From Candidatus Polarisedimenticolaceae bacterium (lineage in GTDB: Bacteria > Acidobacteriota > Polarisedimenticolia > Polarisedimenticolales > DASRJG01), in contig DASVAW010000002.1 in NCBI GenBank assembly GCA_036376135.1, forward strand, positions 1 through 33,779: 33,779 nt of DNA. The letters run 5' to 3'. The position numbers and the translations under genes were made by a program. Shown in pieces: positions 15,759 through 23,557 of this stretch. Each line of letters starts with the position of its first letter. Within the stretch, counting starts at the first letter, position 1. The notes beneath the pieces were generated by a model, which ran no database searches, had not been told where the DNA came from, and saw only the letters and a program-made list of their open reading frames with translations.

Positions 15759-18700
15759 ATGGTGCGCCTGTTCTGCCTCGCCGCCGCCGCCGTTCTCCCG
15801 GGAACGGCGGCGGCGGAGGATTTCTGCCTCGAGCCGCGCCGCGCGCTCGAGGAGGTCGCCCGCCGTCACCGCGGCGGGGGGGAGGCGCTCGCCGAGGAGA
15901 CGCTCCGAGCCCTCGTCGAGCGCGACGCCGCGAAGGCCCGGGCGCTGGCGGCGCTGCGCGCCGCCCCTCTCACGCGAGCGGAGATCCAGGGGGAAGTCGA
16001 CCGCATGGCCGCGTCGACGCGCGATCCCGCCCGCCTGCGGGAGATGCTCGCCGCCCTCGGCGGCGACCCCGAGCGCTTCGGCCGGTGCGTCGCGGCCCCC
16101 GCGCTCGTGGAGCGCAGGCTGCGTTCGGCTTTCGCCGCGGATGCCGCATTCCAGTCCGAGGTGCGGGGTCGCGCCGTGGATCGCGTCGCTCCCGACACCG
16201 AGGTCGAGTTGCGGGACTCCCTGGACCACCCGGCGCTCGCCGCGTGGTTCGGCGAGCGCGGTCCCGCGTCGACCCCGCGTCGCGAGCCCGCGGCGATCCC
16301 GCGGGGGAGGTGGAGCTCCGTACTCGAGGATGCCGACCGCTTCTTCCGCGTTCGCGTCGACGGCGCCGTCGTCGCCATCGCGAGCTGGGACAAGTTGCCT
16401 TACGAACGCTGGTGGCCGCGCTTGGTGTCCGATGTCGAGCCGGTCGCCCACGACGGCGTGCCGCTCGGCCTGCGCGCCCCCGACGGCACGTGCACCGAAG
16501 ACACCTGGTCCGGCATCGAAGCCGGCCAGGTCCCCGACGCGCGCGATTCCCATACCGCCGTCTGGACGGGCACCGAGCTGCTCGTGTGGGGGGGCGCGGG
16601 ACTCGCCGGCGCGCTCGACGGCGGCGCGCGCTACGACCCCGCGACGGATGTCTGGGTCCCGATCTCGCGCAGCGGCGCGCCGTCGGCCCGCTGGAACCAC
16701 ACCGCGATCTGGACGGGCGCGTCGATGGTCGTCTGGGGAGGCACCGACGGCGGGGCCGTCTTCGCCGGCGGGGGACGCTACGAGCCCGCGAGCGACACGT
16801 GGACGCCGACGGCGATCGCATCCGCGCCGGCGGCGCGCGAGCGGCATACCGCGGTGTGGACGGGGACCGAGATGATCGTCTGGGGCGGGGACGAGCCGCT
16901 CGGCCACCTGGACAGCGGCGGCCGTTACGATCCCGCGCTCGATCGGTGGCGGCCGGTCGCTTCGGCGGGATCCCCGTCCGCCCGCTACCGCCACACGGCG
17001 ATCTGGACCGGCACGCGCATGGTCGTCTGGGGCGGGCTCGACGACACCCTCGGGCCGCTCGGGGACGGTGCGCGCTACGACCCCGCGGCCGACGCGTGGA
17101 GCACCGTCGCGCCGAGCGGCGCGCCGTCGGCGCGTTCGCTGCACACCGCGGTGTGGACGGGGAACCGCATGGTGGTGTGGGGCGGGAGCACCTCCTCCGG
17201 ATACGTGTCGAGCGGCGGCAGGTACGATCCCGCGGCGAACAGCTGGTCGCCCACCTCGCTCACACCGGACGCCCCCTCCGCGCGATACCTCCACACCGCG
17301 GTCTGGTCCGGCACGCGCATGATCGTCTGGGGCGGATACGACGCGGGCGGGTACACCGCCACAGGATCGCGCTACGACCCCGTCGGCGACACGTGGTCGG
17401 CGACGTCGTCCGCGCCGACCGTGCCGTCCCCCCGCGGATACCACGCCGCGGTCTGGTCGGGAACGACGATGCTCGTGTGGGGCGGCTACGCCTACGACGG
17501 CGCGGACCACGAGCTCGACACCGGCGGTCGCTACGATCCGGTCGCCGACCGCTGGACGCCGACCTCCGCGTGGGCCGACCGCCGCCGGCGTCACACGGCG
17601 GTGTGGACCGGATCGGAGCTCCTCGTCTTCGGCGGCGTCGAGGACGCCCCCGGCGCGGCGTCGCGCGTCCTCGCGAGCGGCGGACGGTACGTCCCCGCGA
17701 CGGACACGTGGACCTCGCTCGCGGGGGACGGCGCCGCGCCGTCGGCGCGGGAGCGCCACGCGGCGGTGTGGACCGGCTCGCGCATGTTCGTCTGGGGCGG
17801 GCGCGGCCCGAATGCCGCGACGGCCACCGGCGCACTCTACGACCCGGCGACCGACGCATGGTCGACGACCGCCGGCAGCGGCGCTCCCAGCGCCCGTTAC
17901 CTCCACACGGCGGTCGGGACGGGCTCGAGCGTCCTCGTCTGGGGGGGGTGGGACGGGACGGCGTCGGGAACGGGGGCGACCTACGACCCGGCGGCAGATG
18001 CTTGGACGCCGATTCCCCCTGGACCCGCGGGGAGGTACGGCCACGTCGCCGCGTGGACGGGAACGCGGATGATCGTCTGGGGCGGCACGACCGGAAGCGG
18101 CGCGACCGCGACCGGCTCCGGGCTCGACCCGGCGAGCGGCAATTGGACGCCGACGTCCACGAGCGGCGCCCCCTCCGCACGCACCTACGCCACCGCCTGC
18201 TGGACGGGCGCCGAGATGGTCGTCTGGGGAGGAGCGAACGGCGCCCCGCTGGATACCGGCGCCCGCTACGACCCCGCCTCCGATACCTGGCGCGCGACCC
18301 CCGTGGGGCCGTCGGCAAGGCAGGAACACACGGCGGTGTGGACCGGGAGCGGGATGATCGTGTGGGGCGGGGTGAACGGCGTGGAGCTCGACACCGGAGG
18401 GATCTACGCCCCGGGCTCCGATGCGTGGCGCGCGACCGCGCCCGGGCCATCGGCGCGCCAGGGGCACACCGCCGTCTGGACCGGGGAGCGGATGATCGTG
18501 TGGGGCGGCCGTGCGGCGGGGGCGTCTCTCGCCGACGGGGCGTCGTATTGCGCGACGGCGTGCACATCCCCCGTGCCGGGAACGGTCGGGTCGCTGCGGG
18601 TCGACGGGATCACGATCCGCTGGGCCGCGGCCGCGGGAGCGTCCGCCTACGACGTCGTGCGCGGGACGACCGCGCTCCTCCGCGGTTCGGGCGGGAACTT

Positions 18701-18905
18701 CACGACGGCGACGGACCGCTGCCTCGCGGACGACCTGGCGGCGACGAGCCTCGACGACCCGTCGAATCCCGGGGCGGCCGACGGCTACTGGTACCTCGCG
18801 CGCGCCGTCTCCTGCGGCGGGAGCGGGAGCTTCGACGGCCCCGGGTCGTCGCAGCCGAGTTCACGCGATGCGGAGATCGCCGCGTCGGCGGAGGCCTGCC
18901 CTTGA
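15759..18905 (+). CDS. Secreted Kelch-repeat protein, 14 repeats, with FN3-like C-terminus
   Basis: A 1048-aa protein with a signal peptide (VRLFCLAAAAVLPGTAAA). Residues 20-260 are mostly charged helices (such as RMAASTRDPARLREMLAALG), reminiscent of SurA-like chaperone N-termini but not assigned. From residue 263 come 14 Kelch repeats of about 46-55 residues, each with HTAVWTGxxMxVWGG, an inner strand ending GxRYDPxxDxW, and a linker ending GAPSAR. A short fibronectin-III-like domain (about 945-1048) closes the protein with several cysteines. Fourteen blades would fit two seven-bladed propellers. None of the galactose-oxidase copper ligands can be assigned by eye. It lies between the oxidase (22-nt gap) and the CusB-like gene (4-nt TTGA overlap), so it is made together with the copper exporter. 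Its role is unknown; binding of copper, a ligand or partner proteins is possible. Confidence 0.9.
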   Translation: MVRLFCLAAAAVLPGTAAAEDFCLEPRRALEEVARRHRGGGEALAEETLRALVERDAAKARALAALRAAPLTRAEIQGEVDRMAASTRDPARLREMLAALGGDPERFGRCVAAPALVERRLRSAFAADAAFQSEVRGRAVDRVAPDTEVELRDSLDHPALAAWFGERGPASTPRREPAAIPRGRWSSVLEDADRFFRVRVDGAVVAIASWDKLPYERWWPRLVSDVEPVAHDGVPLGLRAPDGTCTEDTWSGIEAGQVPDARDSHTAVWTGTELLVWGGAGLAGALDGGARYDPATDVWVPISRSGAPSARWNHTAIWTGASMVVWGGTDGGAVFAGGGRYEPASDTWTPTAIASAPAARERHTAVWTGTEMIVWGGDEPLGHLDSGGRYDPALDRWRPVASAGSPSARYRHTAIWTGTRMVVWGGLDDTLGPLGDGARYDPAADAWSTVAPSGAPSARSLHTAVWTGNRMVVWGGSTSSGYVSSGGRYDPAANSWSPTSLTPDAPSARYLHTAVWSGTRMIVWGGYDAGGYTATGSRYDPVGDTWSATSSAPTVPSPRGYHAAVWSGTTMLVWGGYAYDGADHELDTGGRYDPVADRWTPTSAWADRRRRHTAVWTGSELLVFGGVEDAPGAASRVLASGGRYVPATDTWTSLAGDGAAPSARERHAAVWTGSRMFVWGGRGPNAATATGALYDPATDAWSTTAGSGAPSARYLHTAVGTGSSVLVWGGWDGTASGTGATYDPAADAWTPIPPGPAGRYGHVAAWTGTRMIVWGGTTGSGATATGSGLDPASGNWTPTSTSGAPSARTYATACWTGAEMVVWGGANGAPLDTGARYDPASDTWRATPVGPSARQEHTAVWTGSGMIVWGGVNGVELDTGGIYAPGSDAWRATAPGPSARQGHTAVWTGERMIVWGGRAAGASLADGASYCATACTSPVPGTVGSLRVDGITIRWAAAAGASAYDVVRGTTALLRGSGGNFTTATDRCLADDLAATSLDDPSNPGAADGYWYLARAVSCGGSGSFDGPGSSQPSSRDAEIAASAEACP
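16545..18555 (+). repeat. Fourteen tandem Kelch-encoding repeats
   Basis: Fourteen in-frame units of roughly 138-165 bp, each containing a version of ACxGCGGTxTGGACxGG followed by GTCTGGGGCGG. Spacing varies slightly through insertions in the loop after VWGG (longest in units 7 and 8). Units 10 and 12 are the most diverged: HTAVGTG in 10, and TYATACWTG in 12, which lacks the usual His. The last unit lacks the RYDPxxDxW strand. Similarity among units suggests duplication within the gene. Confidence 0.85.
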
Positions 18906-20290
18906 ATCGCCCCCGACTGCTGCTCGCCGGGTTGCTGGTGATGATCCCCCTCGCCTTCGTGGGCGGTTACCGGCTCGCGGGGCGCGAGGCGGGGACGGCG
19001 CCGTCGGGAGAGCGGAAGGTCCTCTACTGGGTCGACCCGATGAATCCGTCGTTCCGCTCGTCGGAGCCGGGGACGGCGCCGTGCGGGATGCCGCTCGAGC
19101 CCGTCTACGCGGACGGCGAAGCACCCGCTCCGAACGGGGCGGTACGCGTGCGCGCCGACCGGCAGCAGCTCATCGGCGTCCGCGTGGAGGCGGTGAACCG
19201 CCGGGCCGCGTCGCGCAACCTGCGCCTGCCGGGTCGCGTCGCGGTGGACGAGAGCCGGCTCTACCGCATCTACTCCATCTCCGAGGGGTGGATCCGCGAG
19301 CTCGGGGCCTCGACGACCGGCTCGGTCGTCGACCGGGACGCGCGACTCGCGTCGTTCTACAGCCAGGAGATCCTCGGCCCGCAGCAGGCCTACCTCTACG
19401 CCCTCGAGGCGCTCGACCGGTACGCGGCGAGCGGGACCGCCTCGGACGAGCAGCTCACCCTCAACCGCCGCAACGTCCGCAACACCCGGCAGGCGCTGCT
19501 CAACCTCGGGATGGGGGAGACGCAGGTCGACGAGATCGCGAGGACCCGGCAGGGGGCGACCCTCGTCGACATCCGCTCGCCGGCCCGCGGGTTCGTCCTG
19601 CAGCGCAACGTCTCGATCGGGCAACGCTTCGACCGCGCGACGGAGCTGTTCACGATCGCCGACCTCCGGCGCGTCTGGGTCCTCGCGGACGTTCTGGAGG
19701 CCGACGCGGCGGCGCTCGCGCCGGGGACGAGGGCGATCGTGCGCTTCGGAGGAGCGACCGCGATGCTGGCGGCGGTCGTGAGCGCGGCCCTTCCCCAATT
19801 CGACCCGGCGACGCGGACCTTCAAGGTTCGCCTCGAGGCGGACAACCCGGGGTTCGTCCTTCGGCCGGGCATGCTCGTGGACGTCGAGGCGTCGTTCGAG
19901 CTCCCGGAGGCCCTCGTCGTTCCCGCTTCCGCGGTGATCGACTCCGGACTGCGCAGGACCGTCTTCGTCGAGCGCGACGAGGGGATCTTCGAGCCGCGGG
20001 AGATCATGACCGGCTGGAGCGCCTCGGGGGACGTGGAGGTCGTGGCCGGGCTCGAGGAAGGCGAGCGCGTGGTCGTTTCGGGGAACTTCCTCCTCGACTC
20101 CGAGAGCCGGATGCGCGCGTCGCCCCCCGACCGGGCGAAAGCGAGAGACCCGATCTGCGGGATGGAGGTCGACGTGGCCGAGGCCCGCGCGCAGGGGCTG
20201 GTCCTCGAGCACGACGGGAGGACGACGTCCTTCTGCGCGCCGGGCTGCCGGGACGCCTTCGCCGCGAAGCTGGGCCATGACGCTCGTTGA
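18902..20290 (+). CDS. cusB: CusB-like RND periplasmic adaptor with N-terminal heavy-metal-binding and C-terminal YHS-like modules
   Basis: A 462-aa protein from TTG 18902, overlapping the Kelch stop (TTGA). This start keeps an uncleaved-looking N-terminal anchor (RPRLLLAGLLVMIPLAFVGG). Next is a heavy-metal-binding motif, YWVDPMNPSFRS through APCGMPLEPVY (42-69), then the membrane-fusion core: a beta-barrel and lipoyl half (LRLPGRVAVDES; LVDIRSPARGFVLQRNVSIG) around a helical hairpin (about 140-215), and a distal barrel (RLEADNPGFVLRPGMLVDVE). The last 49 residues are a YHS-like module: DPICGM (C419, M421) and FCAPGC (C445, C449). The adaptor links the CusA pump to an outer-membrane channel and can pass Cu(I) to it. 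No CusC or CusF gene is in the window. It overlaps cusA by 14 nt. Confidence 0.92.
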   Translation: MNRPRLLLAGLLVMIPLAFVGGYRLAGREAGTAPSGERKVLYWVDPMNPSFRSSEPGTAPCGMPLEPVYADGEAPAPNGAVRVRADRQQLIGVRVEAVNRRAASRNLRLPGRVAVDESRLYRIYSISEGWIRELGASTTGSVVDRDARLASFYSQEILGPQQAYLYALEALDRYAASGTASDEQLTLNRRNVRNTRQALLNLGMGETQVDEIARTRQGATLVDIRSPARGFVLQRNVSIGQRFDRATELFTIADLRRVWVLADVLEADAAALAPGTRAIVRFGGATAMLAAVVSAALPQFDPATRTFKVRLEADNPGFVLRPGMLVDVEASFELPEALVVPASAVIDSGLRRTVFVERDEGIFEPREIMTGWSASGDVEVVAGLEEGERVVVSGNFLLDSESRMRASPPDRAKARDPICGMEVDVAEARAQGLVLEHDGRTTSFCAPGCRDAFAAKLGHDAR

Positions 20291-23200
20291 ACGGGTCGTC
20301 GACGCCTCGATCCGCAACAAGGCGCTCGTCTTCGCGATCACGGCGCTCGCCGCGCTCTGGAGCCTCGCGTCCCTCTCGCGGATGCCGCTCGACGCGATCC
20401 CCGACCTGACCGACACGCAGGTCATCGTCTACTCGAGGTGGGATCGGAGCCCGGACCTCGTCGAGGACCAGGTCACCTACCCGATCGTCTCCGCGATGCT
20501 CGGAGCGCCGGGGGTCCGAGCGGTGCGCGGCTTCTCCGATTTCGGCTATTCGTTCGTCTACGTCCTCTTCGACGACGACGTGGACGTCTACTGGGCGCGC
20601 TCGCGCACCCTCGAATACCTCTCGGCGGTCCTCCCGACCCTCCCGGAGGGGGTGCAGACGCAGCTCGGCCCCGACGCGACCGCGCTCGGGTGGGTCTACC
20701 AATACGTCCTCGTCGACACGACGGGCTCGCGCGGGCTCGACGAGCTGCGTTCGCTGCAGGACTGGTACCTGCGTTACCACCTCAAGGCGGTTCCCGGGGT
20801 CGCCGAGGTCGCCCCCCTCGGCGGCTTCCGCCGGCAGTACCAGGTCCAAGTGGACCCGAATCGGCTGCGCGCCTACGGCATTCCCATCGCCGACGTGGTC
20901 GACGCGGTGCGCGGCGCGAACGTCGAGGTGGGGGGCCGCCTCGTCGAGTTCGGCGGCGCGGAGTACATGGTGCGGGGCCGCGGCTACGCGCGCTCGATCC
21001 AGGACTTCGAGGAGGTCGTCGTCGCGGCGGGGGACACCGGCTCGCCGATCCGCGTTCGCGACCTCGGCGTCGTCGTCGAGGGACCGGAGCTCCGGCGCGG
21101 GGTCGCCGACCTCGACGGCACCGGGGACACCGTCTCCGGGATCGTGATCGTGCGCCAGGGTCGGAACGCGCTCGAGGTCATTGGCCGCGTGAAGGAGAAG
21201 CTCCGCGAGATCGAGGCCGGACTCCCCGAGGGGGTGCGGGTCGTCCCTGTGTACGACCGCTCGGAGCTGATCCGGCGCGCGATCTCGACCCTGACGACCG
21301 CGATCCTCGAGGTCGTACTCACGATCTCGATCGTGATCCTGCTGTTCCTGTGGCACCTGCCGAGCTCGATCATCCCGATCGTCACGATCCCCCTCGCGGT
21401 GCTCCTGGCGTTCCTCCCCTTCGGCTGGATGGGGCTCACCGCGAACATCATGTCCCTCGGCGGGATCGCGATCGCCATCGGCGCCCTCGACGACGCCGCG
21501 ATCGTCGTCGTGGAGCAGACCCACAAGAAACTCGAGGAGTGGCAGCGCGCGGGGAGCGTCGGGGACTACCGGGAGGTCGTCCGGCGGGCGATCGGACAGG
21601 TGGCGGGGCCGAGCTTCTTCTCCCTGCTCGTGATCGGCGTGTCGTTCCTCCCCGTTCTCGCCCTCGAGGCGCAGGAGGGACGCCTCTTCAAGCCGCTCGC
21701 CTACACGAAGATCCTGGCGATGACGATCGCGGCGGTCCTCGCGATCACCCTCGACCCGGCGCTGCGGATGTTGTTCACCCGGCGCGAGCGGTACGCCTTC
21801 CGTCCCGCGTGGCTCGCATCGGCGGCGAACGCGGCCTTCGTGGGAACGATCCGCCAGGAGGAGCGTCACCCCGTGAGCCGGTTCCTCATGCGCGCCTACG
21901 CCCCCGCGGCCCGGTGGTCGCTCGATCACAAGGGAGCGGTCTTCGCGGTCGCGATCGTCCTGCTCCTCGCGACGGTCCCGCTCTTCCTCGGCCTGGGAAG
22001 CGAGTTCATGCCCCCGCTCGAGGAGGGGGCGTTGTTCTACATGCCCACGACCATGCCCGGCATCTCCGCAACCGAGGCGCAGCGCCTGCTCCAGGTCACC
22101 GACCGGGTGATGATGGGCTTTCCCGAGGTCGCCCGCGTTCTCGGGAAGGCCGGCCGGGCGGAGACGGCGACCGATCCCGCGCCGCTGTCCATGTTCGAGA
22201 CGGTCCTGGTCTTGAAACCCGAGGAGGAGTGGCGCCGCGTCGACACGTGGTACTCGTCGTGGGCTCCCGAGCTCGTCAAGCCGCTCCTGCGCCGGATCAC
22301 CTCCGACCGCATCCCGCAGGAGAGGCTGGTCGAGGAGCTCAACGACGCCCTTCGCCTTCCGGGGCTCTCCAACGCGTGGACGATGCCGATCAAGGCGCGC
22401 ATCGACATGCTGAGCACCGGGATCCGCACCCCGGTCGGGCTCAAGATCTCCGGGGCCGACCTCGCGGCCATCGAGTCGATCGGGGTGGAGGCGGAGCGCG
22501 TGCTGCGCGACGTCCCGGGAACACGCAGCGTCTTCGCCGAGCGCACCGGGGGAGGGTATTTCCTCGACATCGACTGGAAGCGGGACGCGCTCGCGCGGTA
22601 CGGGCTCACCGTGGAGGAGGCGCAGGAGGTCGTCCAGGCGGCCATCGGCGGAGAGTCGATCACGACGACCGTCGAGGGACGGGCCCGCTACGCCGTGAGC
22701 GTGCGTTACCTGCCGGACTTCCGGTCCGATCCCGACGCCGTCGGGCGCGTTCTCGTTCCCGCGGGGAGCGGCGACCGCCAGGTCGCTCTCGCCCAGCTCG
22801 CGGAGGTGAGCGTCTCGACGGGCCCGTCGATGATCCGCAACGAGGACGGCCTGCTCACCGGCTACGTCTACGTCGACCTCGCGGGTCGCGATCCCGCCGC
22901 GTACGTCGAGGAGGCCGACGCGCTCCTGCGCGCGAAGGTGAAGGTACCGCCGGGGTACGCGATCGGCTGGAGCGGCCAGTACGAGTCGATGGTGCGCGTG
23001 CGCGAGCGCCTCCTGGTCGTCGTGCCGATCACGCTTCTGCTGATCCTGATCCTGCTCCTCATGAACACGCGTTCGCCGACCAAGACGGCGATCGTCATGC
23101 TGGCGGTTCCGTTCTCGGCGGTCGGCGCGATCGCCTGCGTGTGGGCGCTGGGCTACGCGATGAGCCCGGCGGTCTGGGTCGGCCTGATCGCGCTGCTGGG

Positions 23201-23531
23201 CGTGGACGCCGAGACGGGGGTTTTCATGCTTCTCTACCTCGACCTCGCCTGGGAGCAGGCACGATCCGAGGGGCGGATGAACACCCGCGACGACCTCCGC
23301 CGCGCGGTGCTCGAGGGGGCGGTGCAGCGGCTGCGGCCGAAGTTCATGACGGTCACCACGACCTTCGTCGGGCTGCTTCCGATCCTGTGGGCGACGGGAG
23401 CGGGATCGGCCATCATGAAGCGGATCGCCGCGCCGATGGTGGGCGGAATCCTGACCTCGTTCCTGCTCGAGCTGCTCGTTTATCCCGCGGTCTACGAGGT
23501 GTGGCGGGGGAGGTCCCTGCGATCCTCGTGA
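20277..23531 (+). CDS. cusA: CusA-like copper/silver efflux RND transporter
   Basis: A 1084-aa inner-membrane proton-driven pump. It has the RND layout: N-terminal helix (NKALVFAITALAALWSLA), a large periplasmic loop, a helix cluster with the proton-relay aspartate in IGALDDAAIVVVEQTHK (D405, D406), a second loop and a final helix cluster. The three methionines that bind Cu(I)/Ag(I) in E. coli CusA (M573, M623, M672) have clear counterparts: FYMPTT (M589), APLSMFET (M639) and RIDMLSTGI (M711). Zn/Co/Ni pumps of the CzcA type have other residues there, so copper or silver is the likely substrate. Its ATG lies inside the end of cusB; the receptor gene follows after 26 nt. Confidence 0.95.
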   Translation: MTLVERVVDASIRNKALVFAITALAALWSLASLSRMPLDAIPDLTDTQVIVYSRWDRSPDLVEDQVTYPIVSAMLGAPGVRAVRGFSDFGYSFVYVLFDDDVDVYWARSRTLEYLSAVLPTLPEGVQTQLGPDATALGWVYQYVLVDTTGSRGLDELRSLQDWYLRYHLKAVPGVAEVAPLGGFRRQYQVQVDPNRLRAYGIPIADVVDAVRGANVEVGGRLVEFGGAEYMVRGRGYARSIQDFEEVVVAAGDTGSPIRVRDLGVVVEGPELRRGVADLDGTGDTVSGIVIVRQGRNALEVIGRVKEKLREIEAGLPEGVRVVPVYDRSELIRRAISTLTTAILEVVLTISIVILLFLWHLPSSIIPIVTIPLAVLLAFLPFGWMGLTANIMSLGGIAIAIGALDDAAIVVVEQTHKKLEEWQRAGSVGDYREVVRRAIGQVAGPSFFSLLVIGVSFLPVLALEAQEGRLFKPLAYTKILAMTIAAVLAITLDPALRMLFTRRERYAFRPAWLASAANAAFVGTIRQEERHPVSRFLMRAYAPAARWSLDHKGAVFAVAIVLLLATVPLFLGLGSEFMPPLEEGALFYMPTTMPGISATEAQRLLQVTDRVMMGFPEVARVLGKAGRAETATDPAPLSMFETVLVLKPEEEWRRVDTWYSSWAPELVKPLLRRITSDRIPQERLVEELNDALRLPGLSNAWTMPIKARIDMLSTGIRTPVGLKISGADLAAIESIGVEAERVLRDVPGTRSVFAERTGGGYFLDIDWKRDALARYGLTVEEAQEVVQAAIGGESITTTVEGRARYAVSVRYLPDFRSDPDAVGRVLVPAGSGDRQVALAQLAEVSVSTGPSMIRNEDGLLTGYVYVDLAGRDPAAYVEEADALLRAKVKVPPGYAIGWSGQYESMVRVRERLLVVVPITLLLILILLLMNTRSPTKTAIVMLAVPFSAVGAIACVWALGYAMSPAVWVGLIALLGVDAETGVFMLLYLDLAWEQARSEGRMNTRDDLRRAVLEGAVQRLRPKFMTVTTTFVGLLPILWATGAGSAIMKRIAAPMVGGILTSFLLELLVYPAVYEVWRGRSLRSS

Positions 23532-23557
23532 AGGCCGAAGCGCTGTGGGAGGAACCC

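Noticed and set aside
15684-18467. Minus-strand open frame of 927 codons with repeated segments
   Set aside because: The repetition is the complement of the Kelch repeats, and no signal or domain is present.
16545-18555. Possible CRISPR-like or satellite repeat array
   Set aside because: The repeats are in frame, about 140-165 bp, variable in sequence and encode Kelch blades.
15759-18905. Kelch protein as a galactose-oxidase-type copper radical enzyme
   Set aside because: The Tyr/Cys/His copper ligands and cysteinyl-tyrosine context of galactose oxidase could not be located, and the blade count differs.
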